Shown here: positions 7,274-10,327 of the stretch, in pieces
How positions within the stretch are numbered: the stretch's first letter is position 1
Layout of the letters: each line of letters opens with the position of its first letter
Origin: an uncultured Pseudomonadota bacterium
GTDB taxonomy: Bacteria; Pseudomonadota; Gammaproteobacteria; Burkholderiales; SCOH01
NCBI GenBank assembly: GCA_937863215.1
Contig: CALMFQ010000299.1
Location: 1 to 10,327 of the forward strand
Direction: 5' to 3'
DNA: 10,327 nt
Position numbers and translations under genes: made by a program
The notes under the pieces: model-generated
Seen by the model: only the letters and a program-made list of their open reading frames with translations
Told to the model about the DNA's origin: nothing
Database searches by the model: none

Positions 7274-8559
7274 ACTGCCGGCTCCTCGATGGCATCGATC
7301 GCGCGTTCAAAGAAGTAGCACATGCGCTTGCGCGGCGACAGGTAATCCAGCACCGCACGCGGCAGCTGGGCAGGTTTCAGACTGTTCTTGATGCCCAGCG
7401 CCGGATCACTTTCCAGGTTCAGCAGCAGCGCCTCTTCCTTGGCAATCTGCGGATCGTAGACCAGCACACTCGGCTTTAGCGGCCGGGACGAATTGACCGA
7501 CGTCACCATGGCGTAGCGCCCATCGTTCAACTGCACCGACGAGCCGGGCGGATAGACGCCCATCATGCGGATGAACAGCGCCAGAATCGCTTTGTCGAAA
7601 CGCGCTTTCATCTGCACGAACAGCAGCGACAGGGCTTCGTGCGGCGTCATCGCCTGCACCGGATTGGCGGGATTGCACAGATTGTCGTAACGGTTGACCA
7701 GCGTGACGATGCGACTCGGCACCGACAGCTTGTCATTGTGCAGATGGCGCGGGTAGCCACTGCCGTCAGCCAGCTCGTGATGTTGCGCGATCACCAGCAG
7801 CGCCGCCGGTGACAGACCCATCTTCTTGCCTAGCTCCACTCCATGCGCCACGTGCTGCTGGTATAACTGGCGCTCGGCAGCCGACGATTGCTCGTCCTGC
7901 CAGCGTAGCCGATCCGGCAGGTCCATCTTGCCGATATCGTGCAGCAGCGCTCCGATGCCCAGCTCCAGCATGTCCGTCTGCGACAGCCCGGCGATCTTGC
8001 CGAGCAGCAGCGACACCACGGTAACGTTGAGCGCATGCAGCGAACTCTCGTCGCCGGCTTTCTCCGACAACAGGCGAATGGCGGATTCGCGCTCGCTGAG
8101 GATATCGCCGAGAAAGCCGTCAATGACCGCAGTTGCCTGCAGCCGCGCCGCATCCGGCTGCGCGTGCGCCTGCTTGTAAAGCAATCGGATCGCTTTCGCG
8201 GCGTCGCCAAATTTGCGTTCGCACTGCTGCAGGCTGGCACGCTGTTGCGCCAGCAAGGCACGATGGCGCTGCAACGGCGCATCAACCGCTACTGGGCTAT
8301 TCTGTGATGGAGTTACTGACAACGGCGGCGCTGGAGGCAGCCCGTGTTCGGCAATCTGGCGCGCCTCGGGGTCGCTCTTTTCCGGGCAATAGCGCACCTG
8401 CTTCACCCCCAGCGATCTGAGCGTATCGATCTGATCCTGCGAACGAATCTTGAAGCTATTGAGCGAGAAAGGGTGATCCATCCAACCGAGATCGAGATGG
8501 ATGAACAGGCAGACGCTGAGTCTGGCTACGTCTACATAGACTTGCTGGCTGGCTGCCAT
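7270..8559 (-). CDS. DUF3391 / HD-GYP cyclic-di-GMP phosphodiesterase
   Basis: The 429-aa soluble protein has an N-terminal DUF3391 domain at about residues 6-65 (VYVDVARLSV, LGWMDHPFSLNSFKI). A variable linker and helical region reach to about 165, and the HD-GYP domain covers about 170-330. Visible metal and catalytic residues are H175, H207-D208 in HDIGK, H236/H239, H260-H261 and DGSGYP at 265-270, so the domain looks intact. HD-GYP proteins hydrolyse c-di-GMP to pGpG or GMP. The C-terminal 90 residues (from VYPPGSSVQL) are an accessory part often seen in this family. The ATG at 8559 lacks a good Shine-Dalgarno, but it sits a few residues before DUF3391, as expected, and a TAG lies 39 bp upstream in frame. 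It is first in an operon with the GGDEF-EAL gene. Confidence 0.94.
   Translation of the reverse strand: MAASQQVYVDVARLSVCLFIHLDLGWMDHPFSLNSFKIRSQDQIDTLRSLGVKQVRYCPEKSDPEARQIAEHGLPPAPPLSVTPSQNSPVAVDAPLQRHRALLAQQRASLQQCERKFGDAAKAIRLLYKQAHAQPDAARLQATAVIDGFLGDILSERESAIRLLSEKAGDESSLHALNVTVVSLLLGKIAGLSQTDMLELGIGALLHDIGKMDLPDRLRWQDEQSSAAERQLYQQHVAHGVELGKKMGLSPAALLVIAQHHELADGSGYPRHLHNDKLSVPSRIVTLVNRYDNLCNPANPVQAMTPHEALSLLFVQMKARFDKAILALFIRMMGVYPPGSSVQLNDGRYAMVTSVNSSRPLKPSVLVYDPQIAKEEALLLNLESDPALGIKNSLKPAQLPRAVLDYLSPRKRMCYFFERAIDAIEEPAV
7282..7287 (-). promoter_or_regulatory. Internal ribosome binding site of the GGDEF-EAL gene
   Basis: The minus strand reads GAGGAG 8 nt before the ATG at 7273, inside the last codons of the HD-GYP gene. 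This strong site and the 4-bp ATGA overlap support both the chosen start and coupled translation of the pair. Confidence 0.75.
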
Positions 8560-8589
8560 GGCGCGGGAAGCGGAATCAAAATGGGTGTG

Positions 8590-8602
8590 ATTCTATATAG
8601 CA
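8590..8602 (-). promoter_or_regulatory. Putative extended -10 promoter for the HD-GYP operon
   Basis: Read on the minus strand, TGCTATATA (8602-8594) is an extended -10 element, and the overlapping TAGAAT (8595-8590) is another possible -10. It lies in an AT-rich part of the 146-bp gap between the ATP-grasp stop and the HD-GYP start. No good -35 box lies 16-18 nt upstream, which extended -10 promoters can tolerate. The leader would be about 28 nt. Confidence 0.4.
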
Positions 8603-8688
8603 GATTAATTGCCAGAGAATGCTGCAAATCAAGCAACCACGCCACTTCTGGCAATTTCCCCATCCCGGACATGAGCCGAGCGAATGCG

Positions 8689-8720
8689 AAAAAAATGCCG
8701 CCGGATCAGAAAATGGCGGC
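8689..8720 (-). terminator. Likely intrinsic terminator of the ATP-grasp transcript, overlapping its stop codon
   Basis: On the minus strand GCCGCC (8720-8715) pairs with GGCGGC (8702-8697) around a 12-nt loop containing the TGA stop. It is followed by A and then seven Ts (8695-8689). The stem is all G/C but only 6 bp and the loop is large, so efficiency is uncertain. It would keep transcription of the upstream pair from entering the HD-GYP operon. Confidence 0.6.
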
Positions 8721-9596
8721 GATTTCCGCCGCCAGTAACCTTGCCGCCAGCGGATTGAAACGCAGGAATAGTTCGGGTTCGATCAATTCCAGTTCCATCA
8801 GGCGCAACCGGCCTGCCGGATCGCGAACCATATCGACCCGCGCATATTGCGGCGGCACCGCACACGCCGCAACGGCCTTTTCAGCAAAGCGGATTTCTTC
8901 CGGCTCGGCCCAATACGGATGCACGCTGCCACCGTGATCGTCCTGCACACGAAAATCGCCGGGCTTGGGAGTTTTGCGCACGGCATGGGTAACCTGGCCG
9001 CCGATCACACACAACGAAATTTCGCCCTGCTGCGCCACCGAATGCATGAACGGCTGCAGCAACATTGCCTTCTGCTGCAGACTCTGTTGCAAGCTGGCTT
9101 GCGCCGCGTCGTGCTCGCCCGGCCGAACCCGCAGCAAGCCGCTGGCACCGGCGCCGACGGCTGGTTTGATGATCAGATCGTCCCAGCCGAAGCGCTGTGT
9201 CAGCGCGCTCAGATCGACCTGCTGGCCGCGCTCGAGAAACAGCGTCGGCACGATCGCCACATCCTGCTCGGCCAGATCGCGCAGGTAGTGCTTGTCAAGA
9301 TTCCAGCGCAGCAAGTCATAACGATTCACCAGCAAGGTCTGGCGCGCTACCTGGTCGAGCCAGTCTTCGAACTGCTGCTGGCGCGCGACATAATCCCAGG
9401 TGCTGCGCAGCACTGCTGCCCGCACCCGGCTCCAGTCCTGCTGCGCGTCGTCCCACGCCAGGCGCTGTACCGACAGCCCCAGCCGGCGCAGCGCCTGCGC
9501 CAGCAGTGCTTCTTCCAGCGCGATCTGGCACTGGTAGGGGTCGTGCAGATCCGGTTGCAGGTAGCGGGCTTCGGTCAGCAGGGCAATATCGGTCAT
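8706..9596 (-). CDS. ATP-grasp ligase of RimK/glutathione-synthetase type, substrate unknown
   Basis: The 296-aa soluble enzyme carries ATP-grasp features in order: an N-terminal pre-grasp region, first nucleotide Lys K102 in NLDKHYL, second Lys K144 in IIKPAVGAGASG, hinge LLQPF at 179-183, GEIS at 191-194, and HAVRKTPKPGDFRVQ at 204-218. Near the end, D255 (ARVDMV) and the acidic run MELELIEPELF (267-277), with N281, should hold magnesium. Such enzymes join a carboxylate, via an acyl-phosphate, to an amine or thiol. The acceptor cannot be named from sequence: peptide, glutathione-like and protein-tail products are all known in the superfamily. The ATG at 9596 gives the usual N-terminus (MTDIALLT), although the ribosome site is weak. 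It lies 33 bp behind the DUF1275 gene and is probably co-transcribed with it; no partner enzyme is visible. Confidence 0.86.
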   Translation of the reverse strand: MTDIALLTEARYLQPDLHDPYQCQIALEEALLAQALRRLGLSVQRLAWDDAQQDWSRVRAAVLRSTWDYVARQQQFEDWLDQVARQTLLVNRYDLLRWNLDKHYLRDLAEQDVAIVPTLFLERGQQVDLSALTQRFGWDDLIIKPAVGAGASGLLRVRPGEHDAAQASLQQSLQQKAMLLQPFMHSVAQQGEISLCVIGGQVTHAVRKTPKPGDFRVQDDHGGSVHPYWAEPEEIRFAEKAVAACAVPPQYARVDMVRDPAGRLRLMELELIEPELFLRFNPLAARLLAAEIAAIF

Positions 9597-9629
9597 GATT
9601 ACGGCTTCGGTCGGTTCAGTTGGATTGGC

Positions 9630-10327
9630 TCAGGAAGGATGATCGGCGCCGGCACGGCGGCTGCGGCGATACAGCCACCATTGCAGGCGGGCGTCGTCCC
9701 AGATCGGTACGATGGCCAGCGTGGTCAGCCACAGCGCCAGCGGAATGGTCGCGGCGTAGCCGACATGCTTGAAGCCGAGCGCGCCGAGCACGCCGCCGAC
9801 AAAGAAGCAGCCGACCAGCTGCAGGTGCAGCAGCAGCTTATCCTTGTTGGCGCGCACTTTTTCCTCACCCGGATTGCGGTTGATATACAGCAGCTTGCCC
9901 AGCTCGATGCCGATGTCGGTAACCAGGCCGGTCACATGCGTAGTGCGGATTTCGGCACGCGACACCTTGGTGATGATGGCATTCTGCAGCCCCATGATGT
10001 AGCACAGCAGCAACACCGTCAGCGGCAGCATGAATTCGTCGATTGCGCTCAAATGCGCACCGGCGATGCCGAACAGCAGCAGCAACATCGCTTCCAGCAT
10101 CAGGCTCAGCGCATAGCGGCTGCGCAGATGGCGCCGCCGTGCCCAGTTGTACTGGACCGCCGAAGTGGCGGCTCCGGCGACGAATGCCACCATTGCCAGC
10201 AACGCCGCCCCGGCGAGCAGGAACTGCCCGAGCGCCAGATGATCCGCCATCGCCGACAGCAGCCCGGTCATGTGCGAGGTGTACTGCCCCACCGCGAGAA
10301 AACTGCCGGCGTTCATCGCACCGGCAA
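9630..10327 (-). CDS. DUF1275 (YoaK-like) integral membrane protein, N-terminus cut by the window edge
   Basis: The frame is open to the right edge. Upstream of the first visible Met (10316) it continues with codons for A-G-A, matching the AGxxNAGxFLAxGxYTSHxTG opening of DUF1275. So the Met is internal, and the true start lies beyond base 10327. Numbering from that Met, several hydrophobic segments can be seen at about 31-53, 70-88, 96-112, 162-182 and 188-206. A repeated polar motif, YTSHMTG at 12-18 and RTTHVTG at 124-130, probably reflects an internal duplication. GLVTDIGIELGKLL after the second copy is typical. The molecular function of the family is not established; a transporter-like role is only suspected. 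The protein ends in a basic stretch (YRRSRRAG) expected to be cytoplasmic. The ATP-grasp gene follows on the same strand after 33 bp. Confidence 0.87.
   Translation of the reverse strand, partial: AGAMNAGSFLAVGQYTSHMTGLLSAMADHLALGQFLLAGAALLAMVAFVAGAATSAVQYNWARRRHLRSRYALSLMLEAMLLLLFGIAGAHLSAIDEFMLPLTVLLLCYIMGLQNAIITKVSRAEIRTTHVTGLVTDIGIELGKLLYINRNPGEEKVRANKDKLLLHLQLVGCFFVGGVLGALGFKHVGYAATIPLALWLTTLAIVPIWDDARLQWWLYRRSRRAGADHPS

Overview
The window is dense, GC-rich coding DNA with all the gene layout of an ordinary bacterial chromosome. Best guess for the host is a betaproteobacterium, possibly of the Neisseriales/Chromobacteriaceae. The reasons are a MaeB-type malic enzyme, a PhaM-like polyhydroxyalkanoate granule protein, a solitary WbuC cupin and a set of cyclic-di-GMP enzymes of beta/gamma-proteobacterial style. 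This taxonomic call is inference. I see no mobile element, tRNA, rRNA, CRISPR array or phage gene, and no gene-free stretch longer than 271 bp.

Left part (1-2466). The 3' two-thirds of maeB (NADP-malic enzyme with a phosphotransacetylase-like tail) runs off the left edge. It is closed by a strong hairpin terminator at 1450-1478. A short PhaM-like gene follows on the same strand. It converges with a gene on the other strand, only 2 bp away, for a small exported protein rich in His, Lys and Ala.

Middle part (2196-4850). A 271-bp divergent intergenic region holds a plausible promoter for a plus-strand pair. The first gene is a 630-aa membrane protein: a kinase fold whose catalytic Asp and Asn are lost, one membrane helix, a Pro/Ala linker and Sel1-like repeats predicted to lie in the periplasm. 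The second gene, 11 bp on, is a WbuC-family cupin.

Right part (4859-10327), all on the minus strand. One unit is a DUF3391/HD-GYP phosphodiesterase followed, with a 4-bp ATGA overlap and an internal GAGGAG ribosome site, by a triple-PAS GGDEF-EAL protein. All main catalytic motifs look intact, so the operon can in principle both make and degrade cyclic-di-GMP. Upstream lies a second unit: a DUF1275 (YoaK-like) membrane protein, cut by the right edge, then an ATP-grasp ligase of unknown substrate. A hairpin plus T-tract at the ligase stop codon probably ends that transcript.

The most unusual item is the transmembrane pseudokinase/Sel1 protein, in a divergent arrangement with the His/Lys-rich exported protein. 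Nothing here is clearly a new defence or mobile system.
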